Shown here: positions 44,242 to 52,260 of the stretch, piece by piece
Layout of the letters: each line of letters starts with the position of its first letter
Numbering within the stretch: position 1 is the stretch's first letter
Assembly: GCA_026645575.1 (NCBI GenBank)
Contig: JAPKMW010000057.1
Coordinates: 1-64,000, forward strand
DNA from: Caldilineaceae bacterium
GTDB taxonomy: Bacteria > Chloroflexota > Anaerolineae > Caldilineales > Caldilineaceae
DNA length: 64,000 nucleotides
Reading direction: 5' to 3'
Notes under the pieces: model-generated
Database searches by the model: none
What the model was told of the DNA's origin: nothing
The model's input: only the letters and a program-made list of their open reading frames with translations
Position numbers and translations under genes: made by a program

Positions 44242-44326
44242 ACACTACAGCGGATTTGGGTCGGAACGGATATAGCGTCTACCTGGTAGGGCAAACATCC
44301 GTTCCTTCCTAAATCCGCTGTAGTGT
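44242..44326. repeat. Nested hairpin between deacylase and nitrilase genes
   Basis: ACACTACAGCGGATTT-type arms: 44242-44257 with 44311-44326, and inner GGAACGGAT (44263-44271) with ATCCGTTCC (44297-44305). It begins five bases after the deacylase stop. Confidence 0.88.
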
Positions 44327-44349
44327 TTGATGTGAAAGGAATATATTTC

Positions 44350-45300
44350 ATGAACACGATTCGCGCCGCTGTTGTGCAGGACGCACCGGTGGCTTTTAAC
44401 ACAGTAGCAACGGTAGACAAAGTCGCCCATCTGGTCGCACAAGCGGCAGGACAGGGAGCGCAACTGGTTGTCTTCCCCGAAGCCTTTATTGCCGGCTATC
44501 CCAAGGGCGCCGACTTTGGCGCACGGGTGGGAATGCGTTTGCCAGAAGGACGCCAGGAGTTTCAGCGCTACTGGGAAAGCGCCATCCATGTACCAGGGCC
44601 AGTAACCCATACCTTGGGCGAACTGGCGCGCAGCCATCATCTGCATCTTGTCATCGGCGTGATTGAGCGGGAAGGGGGCACCCTCTACTGTACCATCCTC
44701 TTCTTTGGCGACGATGGCCGGCTGCTGGGCAAACACCGCAAGGTCATGCCGACTGCGATGGAACGCTTGATCTGGGGCTTTGGCGACGGCTCGACCCTCA
44801 CCGTGGTGCCGACGCCGTTGGGCAAGATTGGCGCTGTAATCTGTTGGGAGAATTACATGCCCCTTCTGCGCATGAGTATGTACGCCCAAGGTGTCCAACT
44901 CTATTGTGCGCCGACGGTCGATGATCGCGAGACGTGGTTGCCCACTATGCGCCATATTGCGTTGGAAGGGCGCTGCTTTGTCCTCTCCAGTTGCCAATTT
45001 GCCAAACGGTCAGATTTTCCGCCGGACTATATGCCGATTCAGGGCAATAACCCGGAAACGGTCTTAATTCGCGGCGGCAGTTGTATCATCAGTCCGCTGG
45101 GGCAGGTGTTGGCAGGGCCAGTTTTTGATCAGCCAACCATTCTCACCGCCGATCTCGACCTGGATGAAATTGTGCGCGGCAAATATGATCTGGATGTTGT
45201 CGGTCACTATGCGCGACCGGACTTGTTTCAATTGCAGGTCAATACGGAAGTGCAGCAAGCGGTGGCGACCAGTGAGGGCATTGCATGGGGTAGACGATGA
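44350..45300 (+). CDS. Carbon-nitrogen hydrolase, nitrilase type
   Basis: A 316-residue nitrilase-superfamily enzyme. The catalytic triad is clear: Glu44 in VVFPEAFIAGYP, Lys131 in LGKHRKVMPT and Cys165 in GAVICWENYMPLLR. The CWEN motif is typical of branch-1 nitrilases that turn nitriles into carboxylates plus ammonia, rather than of amidases (CYD). Start 44350 has AAAGGAA upstream. It lies in line with the deacylase gene, separated by a nested hairpin. Confidence 0.93.
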   Translation: MNTIRAAVVQDAPVAFNTVATVDKVAHLVAQAAGQGAQLVVFPEAFIAGYPKGADFGARVGMRLPEGRQEFQRYWESAIHVPGPVTHTLGELARSHHLHLVIGVIEREGGTLYCTILFFGDDGRLLGKHRKVMPTAMERLIWGFGDGSTLTVVPTPLGKIGAVICWENYMPLLRMSMYAQGVQLYCAPTVDDRETWLPTMRHIALEGRCFVLSSCQFAKRSDFPPDYMPIQGNNPETVLIRGGSCIISPLGQVLAGPVFDQPTILTADLDLDEIVRGKYDLDVVGHYARPDLFQLQVNTEVQQAVATSEGIAWGRR

Positions 45301-45460
45301 TGCTGTTATGGGGACATCTATATGGGGACATCTATGTCCCTTGCAATGCACTCGCCTTCTACCTTACCGCCTGACTTGACAGCGGGACTGATCCGGTTCA
45401 TACTTATAGCCCAGAAAACAAACCGCCCAAATCACCGCCAGGGGAGCATAGTTACCAATC

Positions 45461-47245
45461 ATGGCTGATGAAGTCGAAGATGCGGCCCAACCGCGCCGTC
45501 CTCAAAAGCAGCAACCACCGTCGGCAACCGTTGTGCCGTTGCCGCTACAGAATTGGCAAGTGCTGGATGAGACCGGCGCGCCCATTGAGATCGATGGCGA
45601 AGCAACCCTCATCGACGTAAGTACGCGCCTGACGCCGACAGATGTTGCCCCAGCCACCGATGAATCTGTCGCCCCACCTGCACCCACCCTCGAATCAACC
45701 GACCAGATCGACGAGCGGCTTGTCATTACGTTGCCCAACCGCCACCAGATCATTGACGCCGGCGCAACCGCCACCTACGAGTTAACCATACTCAATAATG
45801 GCCCGCAGCGGTCGCTCTTTCGGGTGCGCTTTGCCGAGAGCCAGCCGGGGCGTTGGTTGCCCGGTCCGCTGCCCGACACACTGTTACAGCCCGGTGAGCG
45901 CACAACCGTGACCGTGCCATTGACGCCGCCTAGAGCCGCCGTCAGTCGCGCCGGCGATTATCAGATCACCTTTGTCGTAACGGCCGAGGCTTATCCTGAA
46001 CAGCAGAGCCAGGTGGCGGCGCGGCTGACCATTGCGCCCTTTGTAGAGCTAAAAGTGGGCAAACTAGTGGCGCCCTACCGCACACTGACCTGGTGGCGCC
46101 GTTCGGTGACAATGACAGTACCTATCGTTAACAGCGGCAATCAGCCGACGGCGATCCTGTTGCGCGCTCAGGATGGCGCCGGCGCCTGTCAGATTGTGTT
46201 TCATGGCGCGGGGCTGCGGCAAATGCGCCAACAACAAGCATTGGTGACCATTCCCCCAGGCCGTGTGACCCCCGTCACCATGCAACTTTATGCCCAATCC
46301 CAAGCGTGGTTTGGGCGCAACAAGCGGATCTGTCCCATCCATGTCAGTGTGGCAGCCAAGGCAACGCCCAAAGTAACCCAGAACGTAGCGCTCAAAGTTG
46401 CGCTCGCCCCAGTCATTGGCCCGTGGCAGGTGGCAAGCCTGTTGGGGCTGTTTGCCTTTGTCGTGACGGGCGTGGGCCTGGGCGGGCTGGCGCTGTTGAT
46501 TGCCCTGCTGGTTAGCTTTGCTCAACCGTCGGCCGCGGCGCCAACAATGGTCGCCCCCTCACCGCCGTCGATTGTAACCATTCTGGTGCAACCGGCGCCC
46601 GGTGCGGTCCAAGCGACGACGAACAGTGCCAATGCGCCGATTGCGGCCAGTGTGGCGCCGGTCGTGGCGAATCCGGTGCGTGAGCCGCAACCGGATTCGC
46701 GTAACCCGGCTGTGCCATTAGTGCAGGCTGAACAGGTGTCATCACCGGCTGGTATACCGGCAGTCAACGCCACCGGCGGCACAGCAAGCCAAACCGCTGC
46801 GCAGACCACCATGACCTATGCCCAGATGTTTCAAGCGGTGGCGCAACGCTATGATCTCAACTGGCGCATGTTGGCGGCGCAAGCCTATATCGAAAGCAGT
46901 TTCGACCCGCTGGCGCTTGGCAGTCACGGCGACCTGGGGCTGATGCAGATCCGCCCCTCCACCTGGCAGGAATGGGCGCCCACGGTAACAGCCGCTGATC
47001 CCTTTGACAGCTACAGTAATGTTATGGTCGCAGCCGTCTACCTGGATTATCTGCGCACAACCTTGACCAAACAAGGTCGCCCGGAACGGGAGTGGATGCT
47101 GGTCGCTTATAACTGGGGGCCGGACAAGGTTTTGCAACATCTGGCAAATGGCGGGCGGTGGGAGGATCTGGCGCCAGAGCGTCGCCGCTATGCCGAAGAG
47201 GTGCTGCGTCTGGCTGAGACGATCCCGACTGATGCAGCGTTTTAG
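45461..47245 (+). CDS. Lytic transglycosylase (SLT) with mid-chain membrane segment
   Basis: A 594-residue protein. Residues 1-85 are low complexity, Pro-rich and lack a signal peptide. About 86-315 contain two beta-sandwich repeats with the feel of NEW3/CARDB adhesion-type domains (TYELTILNNGPQRSLFRVRF and TMTVPIVNSGNQPTAILLRA). One membrane segment follows at about 326-353 (LLGLFAFVVTGVGLGGLALL). Then a Pro/Ala/Val linker leads to a C-terminal SLT domain (453-594) with catalytic Glu478 in AQAYIESSFDP and GLMQIRPSTWQEWAP, then AYNWGPDKVL. The SLT domain must face the wall to cut peptidoglycan, which would leave the beta-sandwich half inside the cell, an odd layout. Confidence 0.85.
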   Translation: MADEVEDAAQPRRPQKQQPPSATVVPLPLQNWQVLDETGAPIEIDGEATLIDVSTRLTPTDVAPATDESVAPPAPTLESTDQIDERLVITLPNRHQIIDAGATATYELTILNNGPQRSLFRVRFAESQPGRWLPGPLPDTLLQPGERTTVTVPLTPPRAAVSRAGDYQITFVVTAEAYPEQQSQVAARLTIAPFVELKVGKLVAPYRTLTWWRRSVTMTVPIVNSGNQPTAILLRAQDGAGACQIVFHGAGLRQMRQQQALVTIPPGRVTPVTMQLYAQSQAWFGRNKRICPIHVSVAAKATPKVTQNVALKVALAPVIGPWQVASLLGLFAFVVTGVGLGGLALLIALLVSFAQPSAAAPTMVAPSPPSIVTILVQPAPGAVQATTNSANAPIAASVAPVVANPVREPQPDSRNPAVPLVQAEQVSSPAGIPAVNATGGTASQTAAQTTMTYAQMFQAVAQRYDLNWRMLAAQAYIESSFDPLALGSHGDLGLMQIRPSTWQEWAPTVTAADPFDSYSNVMVAAVYLDYLRTTLTKQGRPEREWMLVAYNWGPDKVLQHLANGGRWEDLAPERRRYAEEVLRLAETIPTDAAF

Positions 47246-47401
47246 TTGATTGGTTGTTTCGTTGGTTTCGACGTAACTACCAAGCCTACCTGCTCCTAGC
47301 CAGTCCGTGACTGGCGGCCCCATACCGCCAGTCACGGACTGGCTAGGAGCGGGCTTAGTAGTTACGTTTCGACAAGCTTAACCAACGAAACAACCAATCA
47401 A
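47246..47401. repeat. Largest palindromic element, nested three-layer hairpin
   Basis: Outer perfect 21-bp arms 47246-47266 and 47381-47401 (TTGATTGGTTGTTTCGTTGG...). A middle layer CGTAACTAC (47271-47279) pairs with GTAGTTACG. The inner element is the GTCCGTGAC type with GCCAGT-CCGTG-ACTGGC arms. It starts at the stop codon of the transglycosylase gene. Confidence 0.93.
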
Positions 47402-47504
47402 CAGTCTTGCACTTCCCACACGATACACCCACGGTCCCAACAATCAACGACGAGAGGAAGAGACAAGCGTTATCTTTCATTTCAACGATAGGTAGGTTTG
47501 GTCT

Positions 47505-48542
47505 ATGCAACTTGAACGACCTGATTTATCCGGGGTTAGCCCGGAAGTGTTAGCGTATATTGAAGCATTGGAAGCAGCGCTCGACGATGCTGAGGACGAA
47601 GGCGGTCGTAGCGTACGTCAGGAAGCGCCCCTTGAACCGAGTGAGCCGCCCACCACCAAGCAGTTGGTGACGATCAGCGCCAGTGGCTTGGGCAAACGCA
47701 CGCCGCGCCACCATTATCTCCGTCAACGCCGGGGCGGCATGGGCATCTTTGACCTGGACAGCGGTGATGGCGATCCGCCAGCCTTTCTGCTTTCGGTTGA
47801 AGAGAGCGCCGGGTTGATCCTGATCACCAACCAGGGTCGCGCCTTTCGCGCCGATGTCGGTAGCCTGCCACAGACCGATATCCGTGGGCGCGGCGCCTCC
47901 CTGTTGGCCGATTTCCCGCTGCGCAGTGACGAAAAACTCGCCATCGTCGCCCCTGATCAAGGCGGCGCTTATCTCGTCCTGGTGAGCGTACGCGGTCAGG
48001 TGCGGCGCATTGGCAGCCAATATCTGGGCAGAAGCTTGCAGCCGGGAACGATGATTTATAACATCAACGAAGGCGGCGCGCCGGCGGCGGCCTGTTGGAC
48101 CGGCGGGAACGACGATCTCTTTATCGCCACCCGCCAGGGCAAAGCCATCCGTTTTGCCGAACGGCTGGTGCCGGTGCGGGGCTGTTTGGGCTTGCGCGTC
48201 GATCCGGGGGACGCCGTGGTTGGCGTTGCCGGCGCGAACGAGGAAAGCGGCGTCTTCCTCTTGACCGACGACGGCAAAGGGACAACGCGGCTTATGCGTG
48301 GGTTCGCCGCCAACAAATCGCCGGGCGCCAGCGGCAAAGTCGCCATGAAGACCGAAACCCTGGTCGGCGCCTACAACGTCAAAGCCGGCGATGATGTTTT
48401 CGCCATCTCCGCCCTAGGCAAAATCATCCGTTTCCAGGCCGATGAAGTGCCGGCCAAGGAAGGCGTGGTGCAGGGGGTCAACTGCATGAGTTTGCGCAAT
48501 GACCACTGCACTGCCTTCACTGTCTGCAGCATTGCCACATAG
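47505..48542 (+). CDS. Free-standing GyrA C-terminal-domain-like beta-pinwheel protein
   Basis: A 345-residue protein that looks like the DNA-wrapping C-terminal domain of gyrase subunit A without the topoisomerase half. After a short acidic helix (1-45) comes the GyrA box Q74-R-R-G-G-M-G80 in LRQRRGGMGIF, the signature that lets gyrase wrap DNA. Then follow five to six blades, each with a turn such as LITNQGRAFRADV, VSVRGQVRRIG, IATRQGKAIRFAE, LTDDGKGTTRLM and ISALGKIIRFQA. No Tyr active site or GyrA N-terminal domain is present. It probably bends or wraps DNA as a nucleoid protein; such a stand-alone product is known from Borrelia. The ribosome binding site is weak. Confidence 0.88.
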   Translation: MQLERPDLSGVSPEVLAYIEALEAALDDAEDEGGRSVRQEAPLEPSEPPTTKQLVTISASGLGKRTPRHHYLRQRRGGMGIFDLDSGDGDPPAFLLSVEESAGLILITNQGRAFRADVGSLPQTDIRGRGASLLADFPLRSDEKLAIVAPDQGGAYLVLVSVRGQVRRIGSQYLGRSLQPGTMIYNINEGGAPAAACWTGGNDDLFIATRQGKAIRFAERLVPVRGCLGLRVDPGDAVVGVAGANEESGVFLLTDDGKGTTRLMRGFAANKSPGASGKVAMKTETLVGAYNVKAGDDVFAISALGKIIRFQADEVPAKEGVVQGVNCMSLRNDHCTAFTVCSIAT

Positions 48543-48566
48543 TATTTTGAAAAAATCAGTAAAACC

Positions 48567-48645
48567 TGTCCCGTAGGGACGCTTGAGTTTAGGAGGAGGG
48601 ATCAGCATTTCCTCATCCCTAAACTCACCCGTTTCTATGGGACAG
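48567..48645. repeat. GTCCCGTAGGGAC hairpin, second copy
   Basis: TGTCCCGTAGGGACGCTTGA on the left with GAGTTTAGG folds onto CCTAAACTC...CTATGGGACA on the right. It is related to 34709-34784, with changes on one side matched on the other (CTATGGGACA here, CTACAGGAC there). Confidence 0.8.
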
Positions 48646-48735
48646 ATTCAGCGTTCACAAGCCATTCGACAGAATCTGTTGTGTGAATTGTAAGCTTTGT
48701 GAAAGTTATCACAGATGAATCTTGCGGTATGATGT

Positions 48736-48776
48736 ACCCTCGTGGCAAGACCCAGGTGTCGCCACGAGGGTCTTTT
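48736..48776 (+). terminator. Intrinsic terminator-like hairpin
   Basis: ACCCTCGTGGC (48736-48746) pairs perfectly with GCCACGAGGGT (48761-48771), followed by CTTTTT. It is about 190 bp downstream of the GyrA-CTD-like gene. Confidence 0.75.
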
Positions 48777-49010
48777 TGATTGGGTGACATTTTGTGTCAA
48801 GATGTACCAAAAAATAGGTTTCAAACGTAGTACTAAGTGGACAATGTTGTCACGGGGAAGTGCGGTACACTAAGGGCGAGGGGCAAGCGAAGCGATCAAG
48901 TAGGCTAAATGATCGATGACAGATGAAGGTGTCTCTGTTACACTTAGCTGTAACTAAAGGGTAACAACCTGTGGTATGCTGGTTGATGAAAAAGAATATC
49001 AAAAAGAATA

Positions 49011-49093
49011 GTAACGACTAAGCTCGCTCCTAGCCGGTCCGTGACCGGTGACGGGACCGCCGGTCACGGACCAGCTAGGAGCTTAGTCATTAC
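49011..49093. repeat. GTCCGTGAC element with full GTAACGACTAAGCT ends
   Basis: GTAACGACTAAGCT (49011-49024) is inverted at 49080-49093 with one mismatch. Inside is CTCCTAGCCGGTCCGTGACC facing GGTCACGGACCAGCTAGGAG. This copy best shows the terminal inverted repeats. Confidence 0.92.
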
Positions 49094-49288
49094 AAAGAAT
49101 ACAGGTAATGTGCAGTTGTGTGTACTCTGCTCAACGATGAAGGAGACATAACTGCCAATGGCTAGAACCTGTTGTAGAGTCTATCCGTCCTGTTTGTAGG
49201 AGCAGATCAGCAAGGCGGCGTGAAAATTATCAAGAAAATCATTCAGTGGTAAAACCAGACTCTACTGCGCTGACGAAAGGATTGAATC

Positions 49289-50317
49289 ATGACGACACCA
49301 ACTCACCGGGTTGCCGCCTACGAGAAGTATAAACAATATCTGACCAAGGCCCAGTTGGCCGACTTGCTATGTCGCATCACCGGTGCTGATGACAACTTGG
49401 TCAGTTATGATATGGTCGCCAAACATCTACGGGCGCGCCAGCAAATTGAGACGGGCATTCAAATGGTGCCGCTGAATCAAATTGTCGGCAGCGTGGGGCG
49501 TTATCGCGACTTTACGCGCTCCTTCTTTCCCCGCGCCGGCGCCAATGCCGAACGCTGGACGCGCCTGGACGCCGCCATGAATTCGCTGGAAGGCTTTCCA
49601 CCGGTGGAACTCTTTAAAATCGGCGAGGTCTACTTTGTGCGTGACGGCAATCATCGCGTCAGTGTGGCACGCGCCAATGAGGCGACCCATATCGAAGCTT
49701 ATGTAACCGAGGTCAAGACCGACATTCCACTGACGGTCAGTGACTTTGAACGCGATCAATGGCTGATTAAAGCGGAGGCCGCCGAATTTGAGGCCAAGAC
49801 GGAACTCAATCACTTGCGGCCAGGCCATGGCGTGCGCTTTACCGAGCCGGGACGCTATGCGCTCTTGCTCGAACATATCGAGGTGCATAAATATCTGCGC
49901 GACACGGAACAGGGTGATGAGCCGCCAATGACCTGGGCTGAAGCGGTGAGCAGTTGGTACGACACCGTCTACCTACCGGTGGTCGAAGCCATTCACCGCT
50001 ATCACTTGCTGACGCATTTCCCAGAGCGCACCGAGGCCGATCTCTATCTGTGGATCGCCCATCACCGGGAGCGGCTAGCCTCTTTCTATGAACTGGCGCC
50101 CCTCGACCCTGATACGGCGGTGAGCACCTTCCTGGAGCTGCACAGCGAACTCCCCTTGGAACGGATGCTGCAAAGCTTGCGCGTCGGCTGGCATTGGCTG
50201 CTGGACGATCGACGCCCGCTGGGCATGAGCGAAGAAGCGTTCCGGCATCTGCGCGAACGGCACGCCGCCGGTGAAATTTCCCTGGCGGAAGCAGATATGC
50301 GTTTGCTACCTGAATAG
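49289..50317 (+). CDS. ParB-like / DUF4032-like protein of unknown function
   Basis: A 342-residue cytosolic protein. Residues about 60-155 show a ParB/sulfiredoxin-like nuclease fold: VPLNQIVGSVGRYRDFTRSF, then FPPVELFKIGEVYFVRDGNH followed by RVSVARANE and IEAYVTEV. The GNHRV motif with preceding Asp is typical of these. The second half (YLPVVEAIHRYHLLTHFPER, TEADLYLWIAHHRE) matches what I recall of DUF4032, a C-terminal module in actinobacterial and Chloroflexota proteins. Function is unknown. The gene sits alone, with palindromic elements before and after it. Confidence 0.6.
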   Translation: MTTPTHRVAAYEKYKQYLTKAQLADLLCRITGADDNLVSYDMVAKHLRARQQIETGIQMVPLNQIVGSVGRYRDFTRSFFPRAGANAERWTRLDAAMNSLEGFPPVELFKIGEVYFVRDGNHRVSVARANEATHIEAYVTEVKTDIPLTVSDFERDQWLIKAEAAEFEAKTELNHLRPGHGVRFTEPGRYALLLEHIEVHKYLRDTEQGDEPPMTWAEAVSSWYDTVYLPVVEAIHRYHLLTHFPERTEADLYLWIAHHRERLASFYELAPLDPDTAVSTFLELHSELPLERMLQSLRVGWHWLLDDRRPLGMSEEAFRHLRERHAAGEISLAEADMRLLPE

Positions 50318-50328
50318 GGCGATCTCAC

Positions 50329-50403
50329 CCTGCTCGTAGCCGGTCCGTGACCAGCGCTCCAAACGCTGGTCACGGACCGGCTACGAGCAGGCTCAGTCGT
50401 TAC
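50329..50403. repeat. GTCCGTGAC palindromic element, perfect 28-bp stem
   Basis: 50329-50356 pairs exactly with 50364-50391. Arm is GCCGGT-CCGTG-ACCAGC, so the small arm hairpin has a mismatch while the long stem is perfect. GCTCAGTCGTTAC (50391-50403) on the right matches the family's terminal word. Confidence 0.95.
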
Positions 50404-50485
50404 CGGCTTTGCCAAAAGAGTGGTTTTGGAGTATTCTTCCCCTATCGACCAACATTCACAACCAGATGAAGACAGGCCCCAGCTT

Positions 50486-52006
50486 ATGGCGGACCCACTA
50501 CTCCTTGGCATTGACATTGGCACTACCAACATCAAAACCATTCTCTTTGACCCCGCCGGCGCCACTGTGGCTCAGGCCAGTGTGCGCACCCCCACCCACT
50601 ATCCACGCCCCAACTGGGCCTATTTTGACCCGGAGGAAACCTGGAATGCCGTGGTGCAAGGATTGCGCACGGTGACCAGCCAGGTCGATGCCACGCGCAT
50701 TGCCGGTATGGCCGTCGCCAGTTATGGTGAAACGGGGGTGCCGCTGGACGAACATGGGCAACCACTTTACGAAGCCATTGCCTGGTTCGACGGGCGCACC
50801 GCCCCCCAAGCGGCCTGGCTGGAAACGCAGATCGGCCAGGCGGAACTCTTTGCCATCACCGGCAGCGCCATCCAGCCCATTTTCACCCTCTGCAAATTGC
50901 TCTGGCTGCGCGATAACGAGCCGACGGTGCTGACGCGCACCCGTCACTGGCTCAATATGGCCGATTACATTGCCTACCGGCTGTGCGGCGTGCCGGCGGC
51001 GGATCTCTCGCTGGCCTCGCGCATGTTGTGCATGGATCTGGGGCGACGGCAGTGGGCGACCGATTTGATTAGCAGCGTGGGCATCAACCCGGCGATCCTG
51101 GCGCCGTTGCAACTGAGCGGTACGCCGTTGGGGCCGGTGCTGCCAGAGGTCGCCCGTATCACCGGCTTGCCGACCAGGGCGATGGTGGCGGTGGGGGGGC
51201 ATGATCACATTGTCGGGGCGTTGGCCTTGGGTGTGACCCAAGTGGGTGATATGCTCGATTCGATTGGCACGGCGGAGGCAATCATGTTGCCGATGGATGA
51301 GCCAGTGCGCGATGCCAACTTTGGCCGCCAGGGCTATTCGCAGGGGATTCACGCCGCCGGTCACTACTATGCGTTGGGGGGTCTTTACACATCAGGCGTT
51401 TGTATTGACTGGTTCCGCGAAAATTTTGCCGGCGGCGCTGATTATGGCGCGCTGATTGCGGCGGCGAATGAGGTGACGGCGGGCAGTTTGGGCGCGTTCT
51501 TTATTCCTCATATGCGGCTGGCGAACTCGCCCAATGTCGATCCGCAAGCGCGTGGCGCCTTTATTGGTCTCCACACCGATATGAAACAGGGAACCCTCTT
51601 CCGCGCTATCTTAGAAGGACTCTCCTACGAAGTGCGCTTTTCCCTAGAACCGGTGCTGCGTTATATGAATTTGCCGAAGGTAGGCAAGGTCTATGTGGCC
51701 GGTGGCGGGGCGCACAATGATCTCTATACGCGCATCAAGGCCAGCATTCTTAATCATCCGCTTACGGTGGTCAGCGCCAAAGAGAGTACGGCGTTGGGAG
51801 CGGCGGTGCTGGGCGGGATCGGCGCCGGGGTTTATGCCGACATTCCGACAGCATTGGCACAGTTGCGCTATGAGCAAGAAACTGTGATGCCGGTGGCGGC
51901 GGAGGCAGCGTTTTATGAGCGTGCGTTCCGGGAAGTTTATGAGCATTTTTATACGGCGCTGCGCCCCTTGCACCATGCGACGCAGCCAGTTCTGACAAAA
52001 ATATAA
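50486..52006 (+). CDS. FGGY family carbohydrate kinase (xylulokinase-like)
   Basis: A 506-residue sugar kinase. The N-terminal LLGIDIGTTNIKTILFD is the phosphate-1 loop. EAIAWFDGRTAPQAAWLE and ITGSAIQPIFTLCKLLWLRD are substrate-lobe motifs. VGGHDHIVGALALG and the C-terminal VYVAGGGAHNDLYTRIKASI are ATP-lobe signatures of FGGY kinases. It phosphorylates a pentulose, polyol or similar sugar; xylulose is the default guess. Start 50486 (MADPLLLGID) is chosen from family alignment, although no strong ribosome binding site is seen. A perfect 15-bp hairpin follows immediately. Confidence 0.9.
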   Translation: MADPLLLGIDIGTTNIKTILFDPAGATVAQASVRTPTHYPRPNWAYFDPEETWNAVVQGLRTVTSQVDATRIAGMAVASYGETGVPLDEHGQPLYEAIAWFDGRTAPQAAWLETQIGQAELFAITGSAIQPIFTLCKLLWLRDNEPTVLTRTRHWLNMADYIAYRLCGVPAADLSLASRMLCMDLGRRQWATDLISSVGINPAILAPLQLSGTPLGPVLPEVARITGLPTRAMVAVGGHDHIVGALALGVTQVGDMLDSIGTAEAIMLPMDEPVRDANFGRQGYSQGIHAAGHYYALGGLYTSGVCIDWFRENFAGGADYGALIAAANEVTAGSLGAFFIPHMRLANSPNVDPQARGAFIGLHTDMKQGTLFRAILEGLSYEVRFSLEPVLRYMNLPKVGKVYVAGGGAHNDLYTRIKASILNHPLTVVSAKESTALGAAVLGGIGAGVYADIPTALAQLRYEQETVMPVAAEAAFYERAFREVYEHFYTALRPLHHATQPVLTKI

Positions 52007-52007
52007 C

Positions 52008-52040
52008 GGCGTCTATCACCCTGAAAGGGTGATAGACGCC
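52008..52040. repeat. Perfect 15-bp hairpin after the FGGY kinase gene
   Basis: GGCGTCTATCACCCT (52008-52022), loop GAA, complement at 52026-52040. It starts two bases after the stop codon. No T-run follows on the plus strand, but it may still end or protect the transcript. Confidence 0.85.
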
Positions 52041-52187
52041 CCTTCCCACACCTGGAGAAAACGCTTGCCTTCATGCGTTGCGTCCGTCAACCAACTCGAC
52101 CATTAACGCGTCATCAGTCACCGTCGCCTCTAAAATTTCTGTTTGCGCAAGTTGTAGCTTAGGCCATTCCCCAAAAATAAATCCCCG

Positions 52188-52231
52188 GTAGGGGCGTCCC
52201 CTTGCGGGCGCCCGCAAGGGGACGCCCCTAC
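52188..52231. repeat. 44-bp perfect palindrome without loop
   Basis: Two 22-bp arms meet with no spacer (GTAGGGGCGTCCCC...GGGGACGCCCCTAC), 88 percent or so G/C in the centre. It lies between convergent genes and is 30 bp from the STAND gene stop. Such GTAGGGGC palindromes are, from memory, frequent in Chloroflexota and cyanobacteria. Confidence 0.95.
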
Positions 52232-52260
52232 AAAGAAGACCGGCCTCACCAACTAACTGA

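Larger units (their letters stand above)
48543..49288. other. Long intergenic region with three hairpins
   Basis: A 746-bp gap. It holds the GTCCCGTAGGGAC hairpin (48567-48645), a terminator-like stem (48736-48776) and a palindromic element with full ends (49011-49093). Between them I see no gene, RNA gene or clear promoter. Confidence 0.55.

Noticed and set aside
49011..49093. Palindromic element considered as a tRNA or small structured RNA gene
   Set aside because: A single long stem with terminal inverted repeats, no cloverleaf, no anticodon loop and no promoter.
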